From positions 1 to 24,676 of the forward strand of contig DATFXR010000243.1 of assembly GCA_035315685.1 (NCBI GenBank): DNA of 24,676 nt. Reading direction: 5' to 3'. The notes below the pieces were generated by a model that worked only from the letters and a program-made list of their open reading frames with translations, did no database searches and was not told the origin of the DNA. The stretch is from QHWK01 sp035315685 (GTDB lineage Bacteria > Acidobacteriota > Vicinamibacteria > Vicinamibacterales > CAVVIG01). Position numbers and translations under genes: made by a program. Of this stretch, positions 7,323 to 13,240 are shown in pieces. How positions within the stretch are numbered: the stretch's first letter is position 1; every line of letters starts with the position of its first letter.

Positions 7323-7859
7323 ATGAGCAATCGGCGGGTGATCTTCACGGGGGGCCCGGGTGCAGGGAAGACTACGCTGCTTACCACGCTTGCTGGGCGG
7401 GGCTACGCATGTGTGCACGACAGCGCTCGAGCCATCATTCAGGATCGCTTGCGCCGCGGCTTGAGTGCTCGACCCGATCCGGCGGAGTTCGCGATGGCGA
7501 CCCTGCGCATGGACATCGAGCGGTATCGACAAGCTCCCACGGAGGCCGACCTCGTGTTCTTCGATCGGGCGATTCCGGATGCGCTGTGCATGCTGAATGA
7601 TCTGGGCCTTCTGTCGATGGCGGACGCCGCACAGTCCGTTTTGGACTTTCCGTACTTCCGCCAAGTCTTCGTGGCGCCGCCGTGGGAAGAGATCTACACG
7701 ACCGACAACGAACGCGACCAGCGATTCGCCGAATCCGTTCGTGTGCATCGCCGCGCGAGCGATTGGTATGGTGCTCTCGGCTTCGAGTTGATCGAATTGC
7801 CATGTATGTCGGTCGAGCAGCGTTGCGACTTCGTGTTGCAGCGGTTACGGGTGTCGTGA
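7323..7859 (+). CDS. Small AAA-family ATPase (AAA_28-like)
   Basis: A 178-residue protein. The ATG at 7323 gives MSNRRVIFTGGPGAGKTTLL, with Walker A GGPGAGKT at residues 10-17 right after the first strand; GTG at 7308 is an alternative start. The aspartate-containing strand DLVFFDRAIPD resembles Walker B and kinase-like lid chemistry. ERDQRFAESVRVHRRASDWY and the closing GFELIELP complete the pattern of the AAA_28 P-loop family, whose members are predicted NTPases or kinases of small molecules. The biological role is unknown. It follows the broken transposase by 11 bases and is intact, unlike all its neighbours between 4020 and 8260, so it may be a cargo gene still under selection. Confidence 0.82.
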   Translation: MSNRRVIFTGGPGAGKTTLLTTLAGRGYACVHDSARAIIQDRLRRGLSARPDPAEFAMATLRMDIERYRQAPTEADLVFFDRAIPDALCMLNDLGLLSMADAAQSVLDFPYFRQVFVAPPWEEIYTTDNERDQRFAESVRVHRRASDWYGALGFELIELPCMSVEQRCDFVLQRLRVS

Positions 7860-7900
7860 GACGGAAGGATACCAACGCCCATCACGCTTTTTACAGGTGA

Positions 7901-8245
7901 GTTAGGACTTGACCCTTCGGCGCACCAGTGGTTGCGACTGTGAGAGCCGACGTCCTCACCGCTCACCTCGGTCAGCTGCCGGCCACCGCGCTCGAACGGC
8001 CGGACGCGATCGAGGACTTCAAGCGGAGGTACGCGGACCGGGCGGTCGCGACGAGGAACCGCTACCTGGCGCGGCTGCGTCATCTCTGCAACTGGGCGAT
8101 GGCCCGGGATCTTCTCAAGGCGACGCCGTTCCACCCTCGTGGGGTGCGGATCCATGCGAAAAATGAACGCAGACGCGAGCGTCGCGTGTCGGAGGCCGAG
8201 GAACAACGGCTGCTCGACGCCTGCGCGCTGCTGAACGAGCCGACT
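7901..8245 (+). pseudogene. Tyrosine recombinase (phage/island integrase), core-binding domain only
   Basis: The frame reads VVATVRADVLTAHLGQLPAT, then DAIEDFKRRYADRAVATRNR and YLARLRHLCNWAMARDLL, and ends its recognisable part at RRVSEAEEQRLLDACALLNE. This is the SAM-like core-binding domain and linker of an integrase up to the start of the catalytic domain. After about 8245 the frame goes on to 8446 but has no catalytic motifs (no R...HxxR...Y). The start is also missing, because an in-frame stop at 7898 precedes it without a plausible N terminus. The remnant lies 140 bases from the 3' end of tRNA-Pro, the usual position of an island integrase. Confidence 0.75.
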
Positions 8246-8388
8246 CGAGTCTGCCGACATCAGCGTCCAGATGGGGTGAGGGAATGCGCGTTGAGCACGG
8301 TTGGCACGCTACCGATTGTCAGCCAATTGTCAGCCAACGCTCGATCCGCGTGGACCCGATTTCAAGACGTCCAAAAACGCCAGGAAAG

Positions 8389-8466
8389 TGGTCGGGATGG
8401 CCGGATTCGAACCGGCGACCCCCTGACCCCCAGTCAGGTGCGCTAACCAGGCTGCGCTACATCCCG
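8389..8466 (-). tRNA. tRNA-Pro (anticodon GGG)
   Basis: On the minus strand the gene starts CGGGATG at 8466 and its acceptor pairs with CATCCCG, followed by A and an encoded CCA (8391-8389). The D arm GCGCAGCCTGGTTAGCGC, the anticodon arm CCTGA-CTGGGGG-TCAGG and the T arm GCCGGTTCGAATCCGGC all fold. The anticodon in the loop is GGG. It is 40 bases downstream of, and in the same direction as, the MerR gene. Its 3' end faces the mobile remnants, so it is a likely former attachment site. Confidence 0.95.
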
Positions 8467-8506
8467 TTCCTGCGTTCCGGCCGGCGCCGGACACGATCGA
8501 CGCTCG

Positions 8507-9025
8507 CTATCGGCTCCGCCGCGAGTGGGCCGCGCGCGCGGGTTTGCCGCGACTCGATTTCCCGCGTGGCGGCGGCAGCGATCGGAGCCGCGACGGCTGT
8601 GGCGCGGCCGCCTGCGGTGCGAGCTGAAAGTCGTCGACCAGCGGCCCGCGTGCGGCGAGCAGATCGAGGATCGACTGCAAGCCGCGCTTGATCACCGTGA
8701 GCCGCTCGCGCGCGTTGCGTCCGATCAGCTCGTCGATCGCCGGTGCGTTGGCGCCGACCGGCGCATTCTCTTCCTCGAGCCGCCGCCGCGCGCCCGCAAG
8801 CGTCAGTCCCTCGACCAGCAGCAGATGCTTGATCCGCAGTACCTGCTCGACGTCCACGCGCCGGTACACGCGCGCGGCACCCGCCGTCTTCGCCACGCCG
8901 AGATCCGGAAACTCCGCTTCCCACGACCGCAGGACATACGGCTGCACCTTCACCAGATCGCAAACCTCAGCGGCCTTGAACAAGGCGCGCTTCGGAATGT
9001 CGACGTGGGTGGAGGCCTCCGGCAT
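8507..9025 (-). CDS. MerR-family transcriptional regulator
   Basis: A 172-residue protein starting at the ATG at 9025 (MPEASTHVDIPKRALFKAAE). Residues 14-85 form a MerR-type winged helix-turn-helix: FKAAEVCDLVKVQPYVLRSW, then ARVYRRVDVEQVLRIKHLL and EGLTLAGARRRLEEE. The rest is a short helical part (ELIGRNARERLTVIKRGLQS) and a basic, low-complexity tail rich in Arg, Pro and Ser. No cysteine metal site or ligand domain is seen. This short MerR type followed by tRNA-Pro recurs near ihf/pheST loci in several deep-branching Gram-negative groups (from memory), so it is probably an old chromosomal neighbour of the tRNA and not island cargo. Confidence 0.85.
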   Translation of the reverse strand: MPEASTHVDIPKRALFKAAEVCDLVKVQPYVLRSWEAEFPDLGVAKTAGAARVYRRVDVEQVLRIKHLLLVEGLTLAGARRRLEEENAPVGANAPAIDELIGRNARERLTVIKRGLQSILDLLAARGPLVDDFQLAPQAAAPQPSRLRSLPPPRGKSSRGKPARAAHSRRSR

Positions 9026-9088
9026 TGCGCCAAAAGTATAGCAGACCCGTTTCCTTCCTTCGCACCGAGAGCGGTGTACGCTGTCGCG

Positions 9089-9505
9089 ATGCGATGGGGG
9101 CTGCTCGTCCTTGCAGCCGCAGTGTCGAGCTGTGCGACGCTGACCCAGGAGGGCCTGCGGGTGTCGGTGTTCCGCGCGCCGCTGAACGCCCCACCCGCGC
9201 AACGCAGCATGCCTTCTGGGTGCCGATTGCTGTTCACGAAGCCGCGCGTCTCGATGCCCGAGCTCGACCTGGAGGGCCAGAAGGATCCGTTTCGCCTGCA
9301 GAGGAACGAGGCGGGCGCCGCCGGAGGGAATGCGCTCCTGGTCCTGTCGCGCATGACGATATCGCGTCACGATTCGGAGTGCCCGGGCTCGTCGCCGATC
9401 ACCGACTGCCCCCCGAGTTTTGGCGCCTGGTTCGACGTGGTGATCCAGGCCTACGCGTGCACGCCAGACGCGCTTCGCACGCCGTCGACATCGGCTGAAC
9501 GTTAG
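9089..9505 (+). CDS. Predicted lipoprotein, DUF4156-like
   Basis: A 138-residue protein, ATG at 9089 (MRWGLLVLAAAVSSCATL). The short signal ends in a lipobox-like VSSC, so Cys15 would be lipidated. The later parts, SGCRLLFTKPRV and FRLQRNEAGAAGGNALLVLS, resemble the cysteine strand and the LRN-AA-GAN motif of small DUF4156-type lipoproteins. Four more cysteines (in SGC, SEC, TDC and YAC) could form disulfides. The function is unknown. It is divergent from the MerR gene, with a 63-base gap that must hold both promoters. Confidence 0.7.
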   Translation: MRWGLLVLAAAVSSCATLTQEGLRVSVFRAPLNAPPAQRSMPSGCRLLFTKPRVSMPELDLEGQKDPFRLQRNEAGAAGGNALLVLSRMTISRHDSECPGSSPITDCPPSFGAWFDVVIQAYACTPDALRTPSTSAER

Positions 9506-9528
9506 ACGACGCGTCTCGAATGGACGTC

Positions 9529-9596
9529 GCGCGAAGGCTTCAGCCGAACGACAGTGTGATCGCGTCTCCGATGACGCTCGGCTGAAGCCTTCACGC
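9529..9596. terminator. Inverted repeat between convergent genes, likely bidirectional terminator
   Basis: Arms 9529-9547 and 9578-9596 are 19 bases with one mismatch; the central part is GAAGGCTTCAGCCGA / TCGGCTGAAGCCTTC. It lies between the converging lipoprotein and dut genes. There is no T run, so termination is inferred from position and stem only. The right arm is also a copy of a dispersed word found at 24149-24168. Confidence 0.6.
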
Positions 9597-9635
9597 TACG
9601 ACCGAAATGCGCTAAGCCGGACGCTCGAGCGCGCG

Positions 9636-10088
9636 TTAGACACCCGAGTGCCCGAAGCCGCGAGTCCCGCGATCGGTTTCCGGCAATTCCGCAACCTCGT
9701 CCCACGAGACGCGCACGACCGGTGCGACGATCAACTGCGCGATGCGCATGCCCCGCGTCACTGCAAACGTCGCACGGCCGAGATTGATGAGCGGCACGCG
9801 GATCTCGCCGCGGTAGTCGCTGTCGATGGTCGCGGGCGTGTTCGGCAGACTGATGCCGTGCGTCACCGCGAGTCCCGACCGCGGGCGCACTTGCGCCTCG
9901 AAGCCGTCCGGAATGGCGATCTGCAGTCCGGTCGGCACCAGCATGATCTGCCCTGCCTCGATCCGCACCTCGTCGTGAACGGCGGCACGCAGATCCATGC
10001 CGGCGGCGCCGGCGGTCTGGTAGGCGGGCAGATCGAGGTCGGCCGCGTGTGGAAGCCGGCGGATTTGGACGGCGACGCGCTGAGACAC
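9636..10088 (-). CDS. dut: Deoxyuridine 5'-triphosphate nucleotidohydrolase (dUTPase)
   Basis: A 150-residue protein of normal dUTPase length, starting with GTG at 10088. It hydrolyses dUTP to dUMP and pyrophosphate in the cytosol, keeping uracil out of DNA and feeding thymidylate synthesis. All five family motifs are present: AGMDLRA (1), RPRSGLAV (2), ATIDSDYRGEI (3, with the catalytic Asp), RIAQLIVAPV (4) and the C-terminal P-loop-like RGTRGFGHSG (5). It starts 10 bases after the usp stop on the same strand, so the two may share a transcript. A uracil-DNA glycosylase is encoded about 10 kb away in this window. Confidence 0.96.
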   Translation of the reverse strand: MSQRVAVQIRRLPHAADLDLPAYQTAGAAGMDLRAAVHDEVRIEAGQIMLVPTGLQIAIPDGFEAQVRPRSGLAVTHGISLPNTPATIDSDYRGEIRVPLINLGRATFAVTRGMRIAQLIVAPVVRVSWDEVAELPETDRGTRGFGHSGV

Positions 10089-10098
10089 CCGCGAGATG

Positions 10099-10527
10099 TT
10101 AACTCACGTCGAGCGGCACGACCTGCACCGCGGCGTCGCGCACGGTGCCGAGGAACAGATCGATGGTCGAGCCGCGCCACAGGATTTCCCATCGCGATCG
10201 CGCGCTCTCCCCGAAGATGACGTGCGTGATGCCCTCGCGCTGCGCGAAGGCGATCAAGCCGTCCGAAGGACGATCGGCGCGGACCATCACCACGGTCGCG
10301 CCGAGGCTCTCGGCCAGGGCGATGTTCTGGCGCAGCGTCTCGGAGTCGTCCGTCGGGATGCGCCCCGGCCGCTCGCGCGGCGTCTCGACGTAGACCGCGT
10401 ACCACTTCGCGCCCAGCCGTCCGGCAGTCCGCGCGCCGGTCCGCAGCACGCGCGGCGCGTGGGCGTTCGAGCTCATACACACCATCACGCGCTCGGGAAT
10501 CAACGCTCCCGGCGAGTCGGCCCGCAT
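10099..10527 (-). CDS. Stand-alone KdpD-type universal stress (Usp) protein
   Basis: A 142-residue single Usp domain, ATG at 10527. Its first strand and helix RVMVCMSSNAHAPRVLRTGA, then AKWYAVYVETPRERPG and LAESLGATVVMVRADRPSDG, match the Usp segment of sensor kinase KdpD more closely than free UspA proteins. In E. coli that segment lies between the N-terminal KdpD domain and the membrane part. Here the kinase gene upstream lacks it, so the domain appears as its own gene. It follows kdpE by 70 bases, and that gap carries an 18-bp operator-like box (10552-10569). This suggests it is both functionally tied to and controlled by the two-component system. Confidence 0.82.
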   Translation of the reverse strand: MRADSPGALIPERVMVCMSSNAHAPRVLRTGARTAGRLGAKWYAVYVETPRERPGRIPTDDSETLRQNIALAESLGATVVMVRADRPSDGLIAFAQREGITHVIFGESARSRWEILWRGSTIDLFLGTVRDAAVQVVPLDVS

Positions 10528-10551
10528 GACACCGAACTTAGCAGCGAGTAC

Positions 10552-10569
10552 CTAAGACCGGCCTAAAAA
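10552..10569 (-). promoter_or_regulatory. Operator-like box upstream of usp
   Basis: The minus strand reads TTTTTAGG-CCGGTC-TTAG: two TTAG half-sites exactly 11 bases apart (one helix turn), 25 bases before the usp start. The same layout, TTTTTAGG then six bases then TTAG, occurs at 12887-12904. Tandem half-sites one turn apart are the usual target of OmpR-family regulators such as KdpE. Confidence 0.55.
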
Positions 10570-10596
10570 CACCACGCTGGTCTCGGCCGGTTGTCC

Positions 10597-11289
10597 TTAC
10601 GACTCGGCGGCGAGCCGGTAGCCGACCCACGGCTCGCTCACGAGATAACGTGGATGAGCCGGGTCGGGCTCGATCTTCCTGCGCACCTGCGCCACGAGGA
10701 CCCACAGGTGCTCGGGCTGATCGACCGCGTTCGGTCCCCACAGCGCTTTGAGAATCGCACGGTGCGTGAGCACGCGATTGGCGTTGCGGGCCAGGAAGGC
10801 GAGCAGTTCGAACTCCTTCGGCGTGAGACGGATCTCCTCGTCCGCGCGCAGCAGACGCCGCCGGTCGTAGTCGATCGTCAGGTCTCCGAGCGTCTGCCGA
10901 CCGCTCTCGGCGCGATCGTCGGACACCATGCGGCGGAGCCAGACTCGAATGCGCGCGAGCAGCTCTTCGGGACCGAACGGCTTGGTGACATAGTCGTCTG
11001 CCCCCAGGTCGAGGGCGGCGACTTTGTCCTTCTCGTTGCCGCGTGCCGACAGGATGATGATCGGCATCGTCGCCGACATGCGAATCCGCCGGCAGACTTC
11101 CGATCCCTCGAGATCGGGCAGACCGAGATCGAGGACGATGAGATCCGGCGGGCGCTGCGAGGCGGCCTGCAGGGCGTCGGAACCGGTGGCGGCGATGTCC
11201 ACGTCGTAACCGCGCGAGCGCAGGAGCGGCGCCAGCGTGCGCTGGATCGAGACCTCGTCGTCCACGAGCAGGATGCGCGCCGATGGCAT
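10597..11289 (-). CDS. kdpE: KdpE-like OmpR-family response regulator
   Basis: A 230-residue protein. The ATG at 11289 shares one base with the kinase stop (TGATG), a sign of translational coupling; a GTG just before it is possible. The receiver domain (about residues 1-118) has the acidic pair in LLVDDE, the phosphorylated Asp54 in LIVLDLGLPD and Lys103 in DYVTKPFG. The winged-helix output domain (about 130-228) carries RLTPKEFELLAFLARNANRV and the closing YLVSEPWVGYRL. The latter resembles the KdpE subgroup (EPGVGYRL) best. KdpE normally activates the K+ ATPase operon, which is not here. The probable targets are the nearby TTTTTAG boxes. Confidence 0.88.
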   Translation of the reverse strand: MPSARILLVDDEVSIQRTLAPLLRSRGYDVDIAATGSDALQAASQRPPDLIVLDLGLPDLEGSEVCRRIRMSATMPIIILSARGNEKDKVAALDLGADDYVTKPFGPEELLARIRVWLRRMVSDDRAESGRQTLGDLTIDYDRRRLLRADEEIRLTPKEFELLAFLARNANRVLTHRAILKALWGPNAVDQPEHLWVLVAQVRRKIEPDPAHPRYLVSEPWVGYRLAAES

Positions 11290-12797
11290 CACGCCGTCGC
11301 CTCGAGCGGCTTCTGCTCCACCGGCACGGCGATCGCGAAGCGCGCGCCGCCCCCGGCACAGTTCTCGACCCAGACGCGACCGCGCTCGACCGCCAGCAGT
11401 CCGCGCACGATCGAGAGACCCATGCCGGTGCCGGACACGCGGCTCGTGTGCGCGCCGCGGTAGAACCGGTCGAAGAGCCGCGGGAGATCGGCGGCCGACA
11501 CGCCGGGTCCGTGGTCGCGCACGGCGATGACCAGATCACCGTCGGCGAGCGACGCGTCCACTTCGATCGGCGCAGCCGAGGGCGAGTACTTGGCGGCATT
11601 GTCGAGCAGGTGCGCCAGCGCCGCCGCCGTCAGGCGCGGATCGAGGCGGACGAGCGTCTCGGCGCGTACGTCGACGCGCATCGGGTGCGATTCGATGGTG
11701 TGTGCCACCTGCTCGCGCGCCGACTCGACGATCTGGGCCGGGTGCACCCATTGCACGTCGGTCGCGACTGCGCCGGCGTCGATGCGCGCCATGTCGAGGA
11801 TGCCCTCGAAGAGACGAGTGAGCCGCTCGACCTCAGCCAGCACCACCTGACTCTGGTCGCGACGCTCGGACTCGCCGAGCCATGACGCCTGAAGATTGGT
11901 GGCGGCGACGCGAATCGCCGTCAGCGGCGTCCGCAGATCGTGGCCGAGCGAAGCGAGCAGCGCCGATTTCAGGGCCTCGCTCTGCCGCGAAAGCTCCGCC
12001 GCCTTGCGCTCTTCGAGAAGTTGCACGCGCTCGATCGCAATCGCCACCACGCCGCCGAGCGCGTCGAGCGATCCCGGTTCGACCGGCCGGCCGGCGGCGG
12101 CGAGCACGCCGATTGGCTTGATCCCCAGACGCAACGGCACAATCCGCACATCGCGTCCGTCGGCGGCAATCGTGCGGTGGCCGGAGTAGGTGCGCTCGCG
12201 CGCGTCGAACTCCAAGGTCCGTCCCAGGCCGCCGGCTGCGAGCGTCAGCTGTTCGCGATCGAGCTCGATCGGCGGCGATCCGGTCGTCACGACCTGCCAG
12301 TCGGCGCCGCGCGGCAACGCGATCGCCACGTAGTCGAGATCGAAGCGGCGCGCAACGAACCGCGCCAGCTGCTGAATGGCCTCGCGGCTGTCGGTCGTGA
12401 GCAGGACGTCGCGACTGAGATCGAACAGCCGCGCCATCTCGTCGCGCCGCTCGACGGCTTCGACCGTCCGCTGGCGCGCAACCGAGGACAGGTTGCTCGC
12501 GACGAGGCTGACGGCAAGAAAAACGAGCAGCGCGAACCAGTTCTGCGGGTCCGCGATCGTGAAGCGTCCGACCGGCGGCAGGAAGAAGAAATTGAGCAGA
12601 AGGACCGACATCGCCGACGTCACGACGGCGACGCTGAGCCGCGATGCGGCGGCCACGATGAGCACGACGAGGAGGTAAGTGAGCGCAATCGTCGTCGGAT
12701 TCGCGATGTGCGCCCAGCGATAGGCCACCGTCACCAACGCCACCCCGGCGGCGGCGGCCACGGCGTCACGAAGGTCGTTCGTGCGAGTCCTCTGCAT
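11289..12797 (-). CDS. kdpD: KdpD-like sensor histidine kinase lacking the N-terminal sensor half
   Basis: A 502-residue protein, ATG at 12797. It begins directly with the four-helix DUF4118 membrane domain of KdpD (residues 12-105; NFFFLPPVGRFTIADPQNW is diagnostic). A GAF-like domain (about 120-260) follows, then HisKA with phospho-acceptor His286 in SLGHDLRTPLTAIR, and the ATPase domain with Asn400 (HLLDNAAKYSP), DHGPGVS and GTGMGLSIVRGLL. E. coli KdpD is about 890 residues because of an added N-terminal ATP/Usp cytoplasmic part. That part is missing, and its Usp segment is found as a separate gene downstream. It forms an operon with kdpE and probably senses K+ or turgor. Confidence 0.9.
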   Translation of the reverse strand: MQRTRTNDLRDAVAAAAGVALVTVAYRWAHIANPTTIALTYLLVVLIVAAASRLSVAVVTSAMSVLLLNFFFLPPVGRFTIADPQNWFALLVFLAVSLVASNLSSVARQRTVEAVERRDEMARLFDLSRDVLLTTDSREAIQQLARFVARRFDLDYVAIALPRGADWQVVTTGSPPIELDREQLTLAAGGLGRTLEFDARERTYSGHRTIAADGRDVRIVPLRLGIKPIGVLAAAGRPVEPGSLDALGGVVAIAIERVQLLEERKAAELSRQSEALKSALLASLGHDLRTPLTAIRVAATNLQASWLGESERRDQSQVVLAEVERLTRLFEGILDMARIDAGAVATDVQWVHPAQIVESAREQVAHTIESHPMRVDVRAETLVRLDPRLTAAALAHLLDNAAKYSPSAAPIEVDASLADGDLVIAVRDHGPGVSAADLPRLFDRFYRGAHTSRVSGTGMGLSIVRGLLAVERGRVWVENCAGGGARFAIAVPVEQKPLEATA

Positions 12798-12976
12798 CGT
12801 GTCAGTCGTCGTCGGCGCCGGTCATTTGGTCGGTTCCGTCAGTCGCGAGACAACCCGAAAACCTGCGCATGCCTACAGCTTAGGGGTTTTTAGGGACTTT
12901 TTAGTATCTGGTAACGATGGATCGGCGAACGTGAGGTGTGGATATTCTCGAATTCCCTGCTGCGTCATCCGGCGGG
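12798..12976. promoter_or_regulatory. Divergent promoter region with TTAG operator array
   Basis: Between the kinase and the permease unit. TTAG occurs three times in one register at 12880, 12890 and 12901 (spacings 10 and 11), the last two being TTTTTAGGGACTTTTTAG at 12887-12904. This AT-rich patch in GC-rich DNA is the likely binding site for KdpE. The promoters themselves cannot be assigned with confidence; TATCTGG or TAACGAT just after the box may be a -10 for the plus strand. Confidence 0.6.
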
Positions 12977-13240
12977 ATGCCCAGTACCAACCCGGCGACG
13001 GTCTTCCGCGCATATTTCGAGGCGCAGCGCGCCCGCGCCTCCCGGCAATTCCTGTGCGCCGCCGTCCCGGTCGTCACCGGCCTCCTGGTCGTAGTCCAGG
13101 CGGCGGCCGGATGGCTTGCGCGCGGCGCACTGCTCGCGCAGACGGCGCTGTCGGTCGCCGTTCCGGCGGCAGCCGCAGTCGCGGAGTGGCGCGCGACTCG
13201 CAAGCTGCACGCCCTCGTTCGCTCCGCTCACCTGTCGTGA
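12977..13240 (+). CDS. Small two-helix membrane protein coupled to the permease
   Basis: An 87-residue protein from the ATG at 12977 (MPSTNPATVFRAYFEAQRAR); a GTG at 12938 would add 13 residues but has a badly placed Shine-Dalgarno. It has two hydrophobic segments, roughly residues 26-47 (FLCAAVPVVTGLLVVVQAAAG) and 51-66, then a basic tail (EWRATRKLHALVR). Its TGA overlaps the GTG start of the permease by four bases (GTGA), so the two are translated together. No family is recognised. By position it may be an accessory or regulatory subunit of the transporter, but that is inference. Confidence 0.6.
   Translation: MPSTNPATVFRAYFEAQRARASRQFLCAAVPVVTGLLVVVQAAAGWLARGALLAQTALSVAVPAAAAVAEWRATRKLHALVRSAHLS

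Noticed and set aside
7901..7907. GTTAGGA as another integron core site
   Set aside because: The last base breaks the GTTRRRY pattern, no palindrome is near, and it lies outside the cassette array.
12798..12976. A c-di-AMP (ydaO) riboswitch before the KimA-like permease
   Set aside because: The known conserved core of that riboswitch was not seen; the region shows TTAG half-sites instead.
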